Below the pieces are notes generated by a model. It did no database searches. It worked only from the letters and a program-made list of their open reading frames with translations, and had not been told where the DNA came from. From the NCBI GenBank assembly GCA_020638695.1, contig JACKIB010000009.1:161118-225117 (forward strand): a DNA stretch of 64,000 bases, written 5' to 3'. Both the position numbers and the translations under genes were made by a program. This document shows positions 1 to 10,904 of the stretch, piece by piece. The stretch is from Planctomycetota bacterium. GTDB taxonomy: Bacteria; Planctomycetota; UBA1135; UBA2386. Numbering within the stretch: position 1 is the first letter of the stretch; each line of letters opens with the position of its first letter.

Positions 1-1
1 G

Positions 2-883
2 TTCGTCGCTCGACCGGCGTCCGGCGCAGGGGGGATCCAGACCACCTTCCTGCTGCACCACAGCAGCGACTCGCACAAGTTCTCCGACAAGTCGACCGGT
101 CAGGACGTGAAGACGTTCCGGCCCGATGGTTGGCTCGACCTGGTGCGCTCGGCCCGAGCCCGTTCGCTGGTGGGCACACTCCCGGCCGACGGCGTCGCGG
201 CGCTGGCCGGCTCGATCGATCCCCAGAAGTTGTTGCAAGCTGGAAGCGGCGAACGGATGCAGCGCATGCAGGTGGGCCTCTACCGCCAGTGCCGGCGCCT
301 CGGCATCGACCTGAAGTTGGTGCTGAAGAAGCTCGCCGGCGCGGGTGCGATGCAGCTGTTGGTGGTCGAAGGGGACCATGCCCCGCGGTTGGCCTTCTCG
401 CTCAAGGCGCGCAGTGCCGCGCAGGCACGCGAGGTGTTCCGCCATCTGCAGGTGAAGTGCGTCGAGCACCGCATGGCCACGGTGCACGATTGCGAGGGAG
501 GTGAGCGCGAGCTGCGCTTCGCCGATGTCTCGCAGCACGTGCCGCCGCGCACCATGTCGCTGTGCGTAGTCCACGACACGTTGGTGTTCGCCCACGATCC
601 GGCGGTCCTCGCCCGCGTGCGCGAAAGCCACGCCAGTACGGCAAAGCGCGCCCAAGAATCACGCCGGCGCACCGCAGCGGTACTCGAACGCTTGCAGCGA
701 CTCGAGTCGGCGCGGTCGAAGAGCGGGACGTGCAGCGCGGTGTTCGCACTCGACCTGCGGCGTTTCCGTCAAGGCAGCGACACCCAGGCGCGCGACGCCA
801 GCGGTGGTCTGCTCGGAATCCACGGTGGAGTCCTCTCGTTCGACAAAGACATCGTGCAGTTGGAGGTGTTCTCCAAGCTCTGA
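2..883 (+). CDS. Hypothetical protein, 5' end outside the window
   Basis: The reading frame is open from base 2 to the stop at 883, so the gene almost certainly begins upstream of the window. A GTG at 107 is only an internal alternative. The visible 293 residues contain no membrane segment. They are rich in Arg and Ala, with a probable helical stretch (VLERLQRLESAR) two thirds of the way along, and end in beta-like sequence (GGVLSFDKDIVQLEVFSKL). Alternating helix and strand with repeated 'LAFSLKARSAAQAREVFRHL'-type segments recalls large planctomycete secreted proteins of the DUF3352 type, but I do not recognise the family. Codon use (G/C at third positions) supports a real gene. No function is assigned. 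Confidence 0.7.
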   Translation, partial: FVARPASGAGGIQTTFLLHHSSDSHKFSDKSTGQDVKTFRPDGWLDLVRSARARSLVGTLPADGVAALAGSIDPQKLLQAGSGERMQRMQVGLYRQCRRLGIDLKLVLKKLAGAGAMQLLVVEGDHAPRLAFSLKARSAAQAREVFRHLQVKCVEHRMATVHDCEGGERELRFADVSQHVPPRTMSLCVVHDTLVFAHDPAVLARVRESHASTAKRAQESRRRTAAVLERLQRLESARSKSGTCSAVFALDLRRFRQGSDTQARDASGGLLGIHGGVLSFDKDIVQLEVFSKL

Positions 884-971
884 ACTGCGTAACGAGCGGG
901 TCGAGACTCGCCGCCGCGAGACTCACCAGCGATGCCGGCGCGACCGCGCGCCGCACTCCTTCTCAACTCGA

Positions 972-1098
972 TTTCCGGTGCCGGGGGCCGCTCCGATTTT
1001 CATTTGGGGCAGGCAGGGGCGGTCCTCGGCTCCACCTTTCGTTTTCCGGTTCCGGAGGGCGTCCCGACTTCTATTTGGGGCAGGCAATGGGGCGTCCT
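972..1098. repeat. Two imperfect direct repeats of about 55 bp
   Basis: Two copies, 972-1026 and 1043-1098, start about 71 bp apart. Both begin TTTCCGGT, continue through a GC-rich stretch to ATTTGGGGCAGGCA and end near GGTCCTC or CGTCCTC. They lie in the 357-bp gap between the first gene and lon, where no coding region is seen. They could be a duplicated regulatory site for lon or a decayed intergenic repeat; the sequence does not decide. Confidence 0.6.
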
Positions 1099-1240
1099 CC
1101 GGTACCCCTCTCACCTTCTCGTGCAGCGCGGCCACCGGCCGCGCGCTGCGTAGCGCGCCGCACTGTTCCCGTCCAGCAGCGTTCGGCCGACGCACTCGGT
1201 GCACCGGCGGCATCGGTGACTCGCGCGGATTCGGCAGCCG

Positions 1241-3700
<2,460 letters not shown>

Positions 3701-3734
3701 GTGTCGAAACGACTCCGATGGATCCGCGCCGGCT

Positions 3735-3996
3735 GGACCGAATCCTGTCGGTCAGGATCCCATGGCTGCCCGTCGCGATCACCACGAAGTTGGGGCTGCA
3801 CGATGCCGGTCTCGGTCAGCAAGACGTCGACGGGGGCGAACGGCACGATGGCCTCGCCTCCCCGATCGAGGACGATCCGGTGGCCGATTCACGGCGACGG
3901 TCGCACGACGTGGCTCCTCTCGCGGATCTCGTGCCGCGAGCCGTCGTCCGAGAAGGCGACGTAGTCTTGGTAGATCAACGTCCTTCCCGTTGTGAG
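3735..3996 (-). pseudogene. Decayed Uma2-family (DUF820) nuclease fragment
   Basis: Read on the minus strand from 3996, the sequence gives TGRTLIYQDYVAFSDDG, then SRHEIREESH-like residues, VVRPSP, a TGA stop near 3889, then IGHRIVLDRGGEAIV and PFAPVDVLLTETGIVQPQL. One extra base then shifts the frame into VVIATGSHGILTDRI. These pieces match in order the Uma2/DUF820 pattern: a Tyr-containing start, 'HEI.eG..vv.PSP', 'H', 'aPvDVlL.et.iVQPdl' and 'I.TD'. The segment between PSP and APVDV is shorter than usual, so there is also an internal deletion. No start codon is visible. Uma2 proteins are PD-(D/E)XK-like predicted endonucleases, often found in many decaying copies. This remnant fills the gap between lon and the CAP-domain gene. 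Confidence 0.65.
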
Positions 3997-4094
3997 GGGA
4001 ACGGCGGGCGCGACTCCGGCCCCGGATTGCTACCGGTGCCTCCGAGTCCGACCCCGCCGCGAGAAACGCGCGTGGGTTTGCCGTCCCGTCCGGA

Positions 4095-5459
4095 CTACGT
4101 CGAGAACTCCCACGCGAGTTCGAACGGCTTGCCTTCGAGTTGCGCGCGAAAGCGCACGCGGTAGGTCGTCTTGCGCTCCAGCGGGCCGTCGGCGACGAAG
4201 AACGCGCTGCGGGCATTGTCCTGCCGAGAGCTGTGGATCGGGGCCTCCGGGGAGAACAGCGTGCCGCGCACCGGCGTGTCGCGGCGGCGTGACGTCTTGT
4301 AGAGGTCGATCGAGATCTTGGTCAGGGGTACCTTGCCGAACGAGACCGAGATCGGGTAGCCGCGTGTGCGCTGGTAGAACGCGGGATCGCGCTCGACCGG
4401 GGGCCGCTCGGACCTGCAGACGTGGGGGACGTCGCGCTGGCCCGGGGCGGGAATGACGACGATGCCGGCCGATTCCGATGGCTCCGGATCGTCGCCTCCG
4501 ACGACCGAGTAGCCTCCCGAACCGACATTGCTCCGGTCGACCGCCCCGACCCCGAGCCCGCCCTCGACGGCACCGAGGAAGCATGTCCGGTGCAGCATCG
4601 TGAGGGTTTGCCCGAGGATGGCCTCCGCCGGGTCCGAATGGCTGGAGGTCACGTGCTTGTGCGCTGCTTCGTGACCTTCCTTCGTGTAGCCGGGCTTGCC
4701 GGGGATCTCATCGTGGCTACCCACGCCGTCCCAGGGCTTCTTGTAGTCGTAGTTGTTGACGAGGAGATACTCGGCGTGCTTCTGGCAGCCATCGCAGCGG
4801 CGCAGGTCGAGCTCGAAGGGGGTGAGGCCGGAGCTGGCGCGGAAGCTGTTGGTGGCGAGCAGGGCGCGCCACTGCAGTGCGTTGGACCGGGCCGGCGGAG
4901 CGACGGGTCGAACGGTGAGCGTCGCGCTCGGATCGAGGGTGTACCGCAGGAGGACGTCGCGCTCCGCCAGTAGACGGTTGGCGTGCTGTGCGTGGAAGGA
5001 GCCGGCGCCGAACCGGATGTAGTCGTGCGGGGAGTCGAACTTACCGTCGAGGTCCGCGTCCAGCAGGGTGATCGTGCGCTTGCCGTAGCGGCCTGTGAGA
5101 GTGCTCGCGGAGGCGGCGTACCAGGTGTCGAACACCTTGAAGACGAAGATGGACTTGGGCGTCTTGGTGTCCGCGCCGAGGACGAGGCGCGTGGGCTTGG
5201 TGGGGGAGACCTTCTTGTCGAAGCGGCCGTCGCGTTTGGTGGAGATCTCGAGGTCGCGGTCCTTGAGGCGCGTGGTGTAACCGGAACCGACCAGGACCTC
5301 GGGGAGCTTGTCGTTGATGGGATGGCGCGTGTTGAGCGGAAGGGTGGCGGCGGATCGCAGGGGTTCGGGCTTGAGCTTGACGGTGTTGGCCTGAGCGGCG
5401 GTGGCGGTGGCGAGGCCGAGGGCGAGGGTGAACGTCAGCGTGCTGGGGCAGATCGACAT
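4095..5459 (-). CDS. Secreted CAP (SCP/PR1)-domain protein
   Basis: This 454-residue protein starts at MSICPSTLTFTLALG, a typical signal peptide ending near AAQA; the frame continues further upstream, but the signal peptide fixes the start at 5459. A central segment carries the CAP-domain pattern: residues NSFRASSGLTPFELD, then CDGCQKHAEYLLVNN, followed by a His-containing segment (GHEAAHKHVTSSHSDP) and a second conserved stretch (YSVVGGDD). The N-terminal third looks like a separate beta domain ('FKVFDTWYAASASTLTGRYG', with Asp-rich 'LLDADLDGKFD'). The C-terminal third is another beta domain ending FELAWEFST. CAP proteins are extracytoplasmic; their substrate is usually unknown. The gene is divergent from the lipoprotein gene at 5823, sharing a 363-bp upstream region. 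Confidence 0.75.
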   Translation of the reverse strand: MSICPSTLTFTLALGLATATAAQANTVKLKPEPLRSAATLPLNTRHPINDKLPEVLVGSGYTTRLKDRDLEISTKRDGRFDKKVSPTKPTRLVLGADTKTPKSIFVFKVFDTWYAASASTLTGRYGKRTITLLDADLDGKFDSPHDYIRFGAGSFHAQHANRLLAERDVLLRYTLDPSATLTVRPVAPPARSNALQWRALLATNSFRASSGLTPFELDLRRCDGCQKHAEYLLVNNYDYKKPWDGVGSHDEIPGKPGYTKEGHEAAHKHVTSSHSDPAEAILGQTLTMLHRTCFLGAVEGGLGVGAVDRSNVGSGGYSVVGGDDPEPSESAGIVVIPAPGQRDVPHVCRSERPPVERDPAFYQRTRGYPISVSFGKVPLTKISIDLYKTSRRRDTPVRGTLFSPEAPIHSSRQDNARSAFFVADGPLERKTTYRVRFRAQLEGKPFELAWEFST

Positions 5460-5822
5460 CGAGTGGGAGGATAAAGGGTCGAAGCGCGTCGGCGCGGTCG
5501 GGCCACGCGTCCGTGGTGCATCCTCATCCCGACCCGCGCACCGACCCGCGGTTGGGGCACGGCTCGAGGCACGTCGTTCCGCCGTCCCCCTCGTGCGAGC
5601 GCGGTTCGGGAACGCGCTGTACCGGCGGGAGCATCGCGGACCAGCACGCCCCCGTATTCCTCCGTTCGTGTCGTAGATTCCGACACATCGATGAGGCGCT
5701 GTCGACTTCACCAATTCGCCGTTTGCCGAGCCGCCGATACCTCGGGCCGTTGCCGCGCTACCTCAAATCCCCGCGCCACACCGCTCGATGATCCTCCCGA
5801 ACTGGAGACACCGAGCACAGCC

Positions 5823-7640
5823 ATGACCTACCGGGCCCATTCTCTTCGGATCGCCGCCGCGCTGACCGCGGCCGCGCTTTCTTCGTGCACCGACAGCAAG
5901 AGCCCGGGCAAGGCTCCGCGCGTCGGGACGATCCCGAGCCAGCAAGCCAACAGCGGGGCGACCTTCAACCTCGACCTGGCGAAGTACGTCACCGAACCGA
6001 GCGGCGGCACGCCGACCTACACGGTGACCTCGGGTGGCGGAGCGGTGTCCGGCAACAACTACGCGCAGAATTTCCCGACCGTCGGCACCAAGACGGTGAA
6101 GGTCAAGGCGGCAAACACCGCGGGTTCGACCGAGTTCACCTTCCAGGTGGCGGTCAACACCTCGAGCGAGGCGGTGGTGCAGGCGGGTAGCGGGCTGTTG
6201 CTGCTCAATCGTGGCACGGTGGCCGCGGCGACCGCGATCACCGGCGGCATCCTCTACAGCCCCGAGTTCATCACGGTGTCGAACTCGCAGGGCTACACCG
6301 ACACCTTCAAGGCGGCGCTGAAGCGCGGCCACGTCGTCTACGAGCGCAGCAAGGCCGGCCAGATCGACCTCTACGTGTTCAACCCGAACTCGCCCGCGAC
6401 CGCGCAGCTCGGCGACGACCCGAACGGCACCACGGACCAGAAGTTCGAGGCCAAGACCTCGACCAACCACGTCATCTTCACCAGCGGCACGGCGACCGAC
6501 ACCGACCTCTACATCTTCAACGCGATGACCGGGCTGACCCGGACCATCGCCGCGGTGGCGAGCTCGTTCGAGCGCAACGCGGTGGTCGATGCCAACGACA
6601 TCGTCTACTTCGAGAGCGGGCCGGCGGCACAGCGCGACATCTGGGTCTACGACCCGGTGACGGACGAGGCTGATCCGGTGTCGACCAACGCGGCGAACGA
6701 GATCATCCAGGGCGTGGTGAAGGGCGGCGGCGTGGTGTTCAGCCGCGACAACGGCGCGGGCGACGTCGACCTCTGGTTCTACAAGCCGGGCATCGGTTTG
6801 ACGCAGATCGGCGCCGACGTGGCGACCGGCAGCTTCCAAACCGACACCAAGGTGTTCAACGGCTCGACCTCCGACGGCAAGGTGGTGCTGACCCAGGTGG
6901 TGTCCGGTTCCGACCACAACATCTACTACTGGAACCCGGCGGACCAGACCACCACGGTGGTGGCCAACTCCGGGTCACTCGAGGTGTTCCACGGCGTCAC
7001 CACCAACGCCAAGATCATCTACTCGGTGCGGGCCGGTTCCGACTGGGACATCCATGCGCGCACGGTCGGCGGTTCCGACGTCGATCTGTCGGGCACCGGG
7101 GCGACCGACGTATTCCAGTCGATCACCAACCTCAACGACGTGGTGTTCGTCCGCGACACGAACAACCTGATGGTCTACGACGACAGCGCGACGACTCTGC
7201 TGACCGCCGACGCCGGGGCCACCGCGATCACCGAGGTGGTGTACCTCAAGAACGGCAGCGTGGTCTACAAGCGCGCCGGCACCGGCCTGCGGCGCTGGAA
7301 CATCGCGAACACTGCGGTAACCGTGTCGGTGACCGGCTCGTTCGCCGGCGAACTCGACAACGGCCAGGACTTCGTCGTCAAGGTCACCTCGGGTTCGCAG
7401 GACGACCTCTACCTGTGGAACGAGTCGGGTGGCGGCTCCCTCGACACCATCACCACCAACTCCGCCAACGAGGCGTTCGTGGTGTCGACGACCGTTGGCG
7501 CCGGTGTGGTGTTCGGCCGGGCCAACAGTGGCACGACCATGGACCTGTACGTCTGGGACGCGACCAGCGGCGAGCGCCAGCTCACCGCGTCGGGCTACAG
7601 CCACTCGCTGGCGGGCACGCTGTTCCTCGACAACCGCTGA
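5823..7640 (+). CDS. Lipoprotein with Ig-like domain and beta-propeller-like repeats
   Basis: The 605-residue product begins MTYRAHSLRIAAALTAAALSSC, a lipoprotein signal with lipobox LSSC (Cys22), so it should be lipid-anchored. Residues about 34-115 form a putative-Ig/cadherin-like module (GTIPSQQANSGATFNLDLAK onward). From about 120 to the end, units of some 45-55 residues recur with the pattern 'DLYVFNP', 'DLYIFNAMTG', 'DIWVYDPVTD', 'DLWFYKPG', 'NIYYWNP', 'DLYLWNES' and 'DLYVWDATSG'. This is a TolB/WD-like beta-propeller with at least eight recognisable blades. Such propellers bind proteins or glycans; no enzymatic motif is seen. The ATG at 5823 is chosen because it starts the signal peptide. 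A GC-rich hairpin follows the stop. Confidence 0.75.
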   Translation: MTYRAHSLRIAAALTAAALSSCTDSKSPGKAPRVGTIPSQQANSGATFNLDLAKYVTEPSGGTPTYTVTSGGGAVSGNNYAQNFPTVGTKTVKVKAANTAGSTEFTFQVAVNTSSEAVVQAGSGLLLLNRGTVAAATAITGGILYSPEFITVSNSQGYTDTFKAALKRGHVVYERSKAGQIDLYVFNPNSPATAQLGDDPNGTTDQKFEAKTSTNHVIFTSGTATDTDLYIFNAMTGLTRTIAAVASSFERNAVVDANDIVYFESGPAAQRDIWVYDPVTDEADPVSTNAANEIIQGVVKGGGVVFSRDNGAGDVDLWFYKPGIGLTQIGADVATGSFQTDTKVFNGSTSDGKVVLTQVVSGSDHNIYYWNPADQTTTVVANSGSLEVFHGVTTNAKIIYSVRAGSDWDIHARTVGGSDVDLSGTGATDVFQSITNLNDVVFVRDTNNLMVYDDSATTLLTADAGATAITEVVYLKNGSVVYKRAGTGLRRWNIANTAVTVSVTGSFAGELDNGQDFVVKVTSGSQDDLYLWNESGGGSLDTITTNSANEAFVVSTTVGAGVVFGRANSGTTMDLYVWDATSGERQLTASGYSHSLAGTLFLDNR

Positions 7641-7650
7641 GTCTCGGGTA

Positions 7651-7674
7651 GCGGCCTCGCCTGCGCGGGGCCGC
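7651..7674 (+). terminator. GC-rich hairpin after the lipoprotein gene
   Basis: GCGGCCTCGC pairs with GCGGGGCCGC around a CTGC loop, a 10-bp stem with one G-T wobble, 10 bases after the stop at 7640. No T-run follows, so it may be a weak terminator or a 3'-end stabilising hairpin. Confidence 0.45.
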
Positions 7675-8038
7675 GACCAGGGGGACTCGCCCCCGCTCCG
7701 CCGGCGTTCCGCGCCCGCGCTGGATCGGTCGAAGGGTGACGTTTCGTCGAGTCCGAGGAGCCTCGACGCCCACACCCCTCGGGCGACCCACCGGAACCCC
7801 TAGGCTTCGTACGGAGGCTCGCGGCCGATCACCGTGTGGCCGCACGAGCCACAGCGCATTCGGGCGTTGCATGCCCGTCGCCATCGCGGAGCTGGCCCGC
7901 GCTATCCTCAGGGCATCCCGCGGCCTCTGCCACGACGGCCGTGCGACCTCCGCGGGGACCGTCGTCGCCGCGTCGGGCGAGCGGTCGGACTGCGCGCACC
8001 GGACTCGGGTGCGGCGACGCGACGCGGCGAGGTGTGTG

Positions 8039-8530
8039 ATGGTCGAAGAGCAAGGCGGTTGGTACGTCGTCAACATCGCGCAGGCGAAGTGGTCCGAGCA
8101 CCCGTTGTTCGGCCGCCGCTGCATCCTGGAGCACAACACGCGCTTCCCGCAGACCGGCATCGGCGTGGCGGTGCTGGAGCCGGGCAAGCCGGCGTGTCGC
8201 TACCACCGGGAGAACGCGCAGGAGGACTTCTTGGTGCTGTCCGGGGAGTGCACGTTGCTGGTCAACGGCGAGGAGCGGCAGCTCCGCGCCTGGGACTTCG
8301 TGCACTGTCCGCCGGGGGTCACGCACGTGTTCGTCGGTGCGGGCACCGGCCCCTGCGCGATCTTGATGATCGGCCACCGCCCGCAGGGACACGCGTTGTT
8401 CTATCCGGAGAGCGAGGCGGCGCGGCGTGTCGGCGCCGAGGCGCCGGAGCCGACGCCGGACCCGCGGGTGGCCTACTCGGATGTGCCGCCGCGGCAGGAG
8501 ATCCCGGCGCCGAAGTGGCCGCTGGCGTAG
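8039..8530 (+). CDS. Cupin-domain protein
   Basis: The 163-residue protein carries a single cupin_2 barrel. Motif 1 is PACRYHRENAQEDFLVLSGE, with metal-ligand candidates His56 and Glu62; a stretch with NGEERQLRAWDFVHC leads to motif 2, PPGVTHVF, with His96. The start at 8039 is preceded by GGCGAGGTG and begins just before the conserved 'WYVVNIAQAKWSEHPLFGRRC' N-terminus; longer starts upstream lack support. The C-terminal tail (EPTPDPRVAYSDVPPRQEI) is Pro-rich. Related stand-alone cupins are soluble and of unknown substrate. The roughly 400 bases upstream contain only the hairpin at 7651 and no further gene that I can support. Confidence 0.8.
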   Translation: MVEEQGGWYVVNIAQAKWSEHPLFGRRCILEHNTRFPQTGIGVAVLEPGKPACRYHRENAQEDFLVLSGECTLLVNGEERQLRAWDFVHCPPGVTHVFVGAGTGPCAILMIGHRPQGHALFYPESEAARRVGAEAPEPTPDPRVAYSDVPPRQEIPAPKWPLA

Positions 8531-8582
8531 CGGAAAGCGTTCAAAGGTCGTGCGCGAAGTCAACCATGCTGGAGTGCCAGTG

Positions 8583-10223
8583 ATGTCGACCCGAACCAAG
8601 CTCGTTTCCTATTCGGCACTGCTGCTGGTTGTTCTGTGCGTGTGGTTCTCGGTTCGCGGACGGCCGAACAGACCTGGGCTTCCCGGGTCGGTCGATTCGC
8701 CGAATCAGAGCCTTGGACACCCGGAGAGTAGAACCCGCGAGAGCCGAGTCGTCCTCAGTACGAGCCAAGACGGGGATGCCCGGCAGCTACACGTGGTTCT
8801 GGTCCGCGACGAGCAGAACAGCCCGGTCGAGGGTGCTCGGCTTGCGCAGGCCCACCGGCTCGCATCGAGTGTGAGCTCACGATCGGTTCTGGCTCGAAGC
8901 GATGCTCGTGGCCGTATCGAGGTAGATGAAGATCGCTTGCCGAAGGATGCCAATCGGAATCTGTTCGTCATCAAGGAGGGGTATCCTCCCACAGAGGTGC
9001 AACGCACACCGCGTGAGCAGACCGTCTACCTGAAGCCTGGCCTCACTCACGAGTTCGAGTGTCGTGACCGATCCGGCCAGCCGGTCGCAGGTGTGCGCGT
9101 GGCGATCACCCAGCTGAACCACCCGGATCCCGCGACAGCGCTCCGTCATGCCCTGGTCGGACCACTTCGGTTGCCCGCCCCGGAGCCGCGTCGCGCGGTG
9201 TTCGTGGCCGCCTCGGATGCCGCCGGGCGCGCGCGCATCCAGGGGCTCCGGCCCGGTCGCTACTGCTACGACGCACGGCACCGGACGAAAGTACGTGTTA
9301 CCGACCGGGCGACCGGGTCTGTCTTCGTGGCGCCGGGTCCCTCGACGGCCCTCGTGTTTGCCGATGTGTGCGCTGCCGTGGTACGAGCAAACGAGCCATT
9401 CGAGTGGTACACATGCAAGGTGCGTCACCAAGGCCAGCGTGTGGTGTTCGGCGAGTCGCCAGCGTTGGCGGAACTCGTTCGGCGGTATCCTGCGCCGGGG
9501 GCGCTCGTCGTCGCCTGCGCCCGGCGGAGCGACGGTAAGGACCCGCAGCTGAGGGGACTGGTGCTGACCGCACGGCACGGCTTGACGCAGGTGTCTACCC
9601 CGATGTTGCCCCTGGATCGTGCTGTGCAACCCGTCGATGTCGAACTGTCCAAAGACGGCACGCCGTGCCATCTGGTGACCCTGCGATCCGAGCCTCGGCT
9701 GGTTGCGCCAAAGGGCTTTCGCGCGCCGATGTTCCACGTCGAGGGCACGATGCGCGACAAGAAGCGCTTCTTCGACACGTTCGCGGAGCTCGACAAACCG
9801 GTGGCACTGCCTCCCGGGAGCTACCGAGCAGTGCCGGTGTTCCCGCACGTAGTCCTCGGCCCGTCGACGCCGATCGACATCGAGGCGGATGGCACCAAGG
9901 AGATCGAAGTGCGTGTCGTGCCCGGCTTGACCCCGTGCCGCTTGGAGTTCGCGTCCGTGATCGAAGATGTGCCCATCGGAGGGCTGTGGAACGTCGCCCT
10001 CTCCACGGAGACCGGAAAGGGGGTCTTGGCGTGGTCCGGATGGCACGCCGGGGACGCCCAGTATTCGGTCCGGATGTCGCCCGATCAGTGGCTGCTACCG
10101 CAGCGCTATGTGCTTCGAGCCGAGGCTCCCGGCGTCGGCAAGGAGCAGGCTACCATCGAGGTGCGCTCCGGAGTGGGCTCCGTGCAGGTCCTTCGTCTCG
10201 AGTTCGACGGGATGGTGCCGTGA
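8583..10223 (+). CDS. Membrane-anchored beta-sandwich protein, carboxypeptidase regulatory-like
   Basis: The 546-residue protein has one N-terminal membrane anchor (about residues 7-24, YSALLLVVLCVWFSV); the rest should lie outside the cytoplasm. Two segments resemble carboxypeptidase regulatory-like (CarboxypepD_reg) folds: one around 68-150 ending 'SDARGRIEVDEDRLP', the other around 160-240 with 'RDRSGQPVAGVRVAI' and 'AASDAAGRARIQGLRPGRY'. In both a 'D..G...i' turn follows a strand. The remainder is further beta sequence without catalytic motifs. The start is supported by GGAG eight bases upstream and by the anchor. Its third-position bias is weaker than in its neighbours. It is followed by palindromic repeat A. 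Confidence 0.65.
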   Translation: MSTRTKLVSYSALLLVVLCVWFSVRGRPNRPGLPGSVDSPNQSLGHPESRTRESRVVLSTSQDGDARQLHVVLVRDEQNSPVEGARLAQAHRLASSVSSRSVLARSDARGRIEVDEDRLPKDANRNLFVIKEGYPPTEVQRTPREQTVYLKPGLTHEFECRDRSGQPVAGVRVAITQLNHPDPATALRHALVGPLRLPAPEPRRAVFVAASDAAGRARIQGLRPGRYCYDARHRTKVRVTDRATGSVFVAPGPSTALVFADVCAAVVRANEPFEWYTCKVRHQGQRVVFGESPALAELVRRYPAPGALVVACARRSDGKDPQLRGLVLTARHGLTQVSTPMLPLDRAVQPVDVELSKDGTPCHLVTLRSEPRLVAPKGFRAPMFHVEGTMRDKKRFFDTFAELDKPVALPPGSYRAVPVFPHVVLGPSTPIDIEADGTKEIEVRVVPGLTPCRLEFASVIEDVPIGGLWNVALSTETGKGVLAWSGWHAGDAQYSVRMSPDQWLLPQRYVLRAEAPGVGKEQATIEVRSGVGSVQVLRLEFDGMVP

Positions 10224-10292
10224 CTGGACCACCACCCGTTGCGATGGAACCGACGCGCTTCAGCTGGTGAGTTGTCATGGCCCAGCGTTGGG

Positions 10293-10474
10293 CTAGCCCG
10301 GACTGTTCATGAGCAGCGTCGCGAGATCGTGCAAGGTTGTTGCTGGCAAGGAGAACGGCAGGTTCTGCCCGGAGGCGGGGTGCCTCCCCGTCGAGGAGCA
10401 GGTTCTGACGTTCGACGAAGTCAGCAGCGACCTTGCGCGATCGCAGCAGCTCGGTCATGAATAGTCTGGGCTAG
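10293..10474. mobile_element. CTAG-bounded palindromic element A, copy 1
   Basis: This 182-bp element begins CTAGCCCGGACTGTTCATGA and ends with the imperfect inverse TCATGAATAGTCTGGGCTAG. The whole unit is an imperfect palindrome whose arms pair almost to a central hairpin (GGAGGCGGGGTGCCTCC). A second copy of the same length, in opposite orientation, is at 14484-14665. It has no plausible open frame. The size, terminal inverted repeats and CTAG ends fit a non-autonomous MITE-like element mobilised in trans. It ends 19 bases before a truncated membrane-protein gene. Confidence 0.75.
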
Positions 10475-10493
10475 ACGGCTGCTCGGGAGCTTC

Positions 10494-10703
10494 GTGTTCC
10501 TCTTGGGGTGTGGGAAGGTCGTCACGCAGTTCGAGCCCACTTCGGCTCTCCCGGAGTGGGTCTACCATGCCTTCGCCGGTATCGAACTCGTCCTCGGAGC
10601 TGTCCTCATGGTGCAAGGTGCTGTGTGGTCGGCGCGTGCGCTGGTTGTGTTTTTCGCCACCGCGGCACTGCTCACCCTGCTGCACGACGGGGATTGCGGT
10701 TGA
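10494..10703 (+). CDS. Small membrane protein, probably 5'-truncated (MauE/DoxX-like)
   Basis: These 69 residues contain two hydrophobic segments: VYHAFAGIELVLGAVLMVQGAVW and ALVVFFATAALLTLL. The opening 'LLGCGKVV' and 'GIELVLGAVLM' resemble the first half of MauE/DoxX-type four-helix membrane proteins (a 'G.gK....' then 'ElllG.ll'). The family is normally about twice as long. The frame is open upstream only to the CTAG end of element A at 10474, and no good start or ribosome binding site exists; GTG at 10494 is the best candidate. It is probably a remnant cut by insertion of the element. No gene is seen in the following 200 bases. Confidence 0.35.
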   Translation: MFLLGCGKVVTQFEPTSALPEWVYHAFAGIELVLGAVLMVQGAVWSARALVVFFATAALLTLLHDGDCG

Positions 10704-10904
10704 CTCGCCGGTCTGGCCCGATCGAGCCGGTCGGCTCGACTGTTGGTGTGCGGGTGTGGTGGTCTTGTGGCGTGGTTTTGCAGCAGATCGTCCACCGGTC
10801 TGCCCAGGCTACGCCGATGAGCAGTGTGATCGGTGCGTGCAACTTGCCGCGTGCAATAGGCCGCGTGCAGATGTCACGGAGTGCCGATCCGGCCGAACAA
10901 CACC

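Noticed and set aside
3889..3891. The in-frame TGA in the Uma2 remnant as a selenocysteine codon, given the tRNA-Sec in the window
   Set aside because: The position is not a redox Cys in the family, and a frameshift and a deletion follow, so this is gene decay.
10293..10474. Element A as a structured non-coding RNA
   Set aside because: Near-identical copies in both orientations with CTAG ends and truncated fused remnants fit mobile DNA better; no promoter or conserved genic context.
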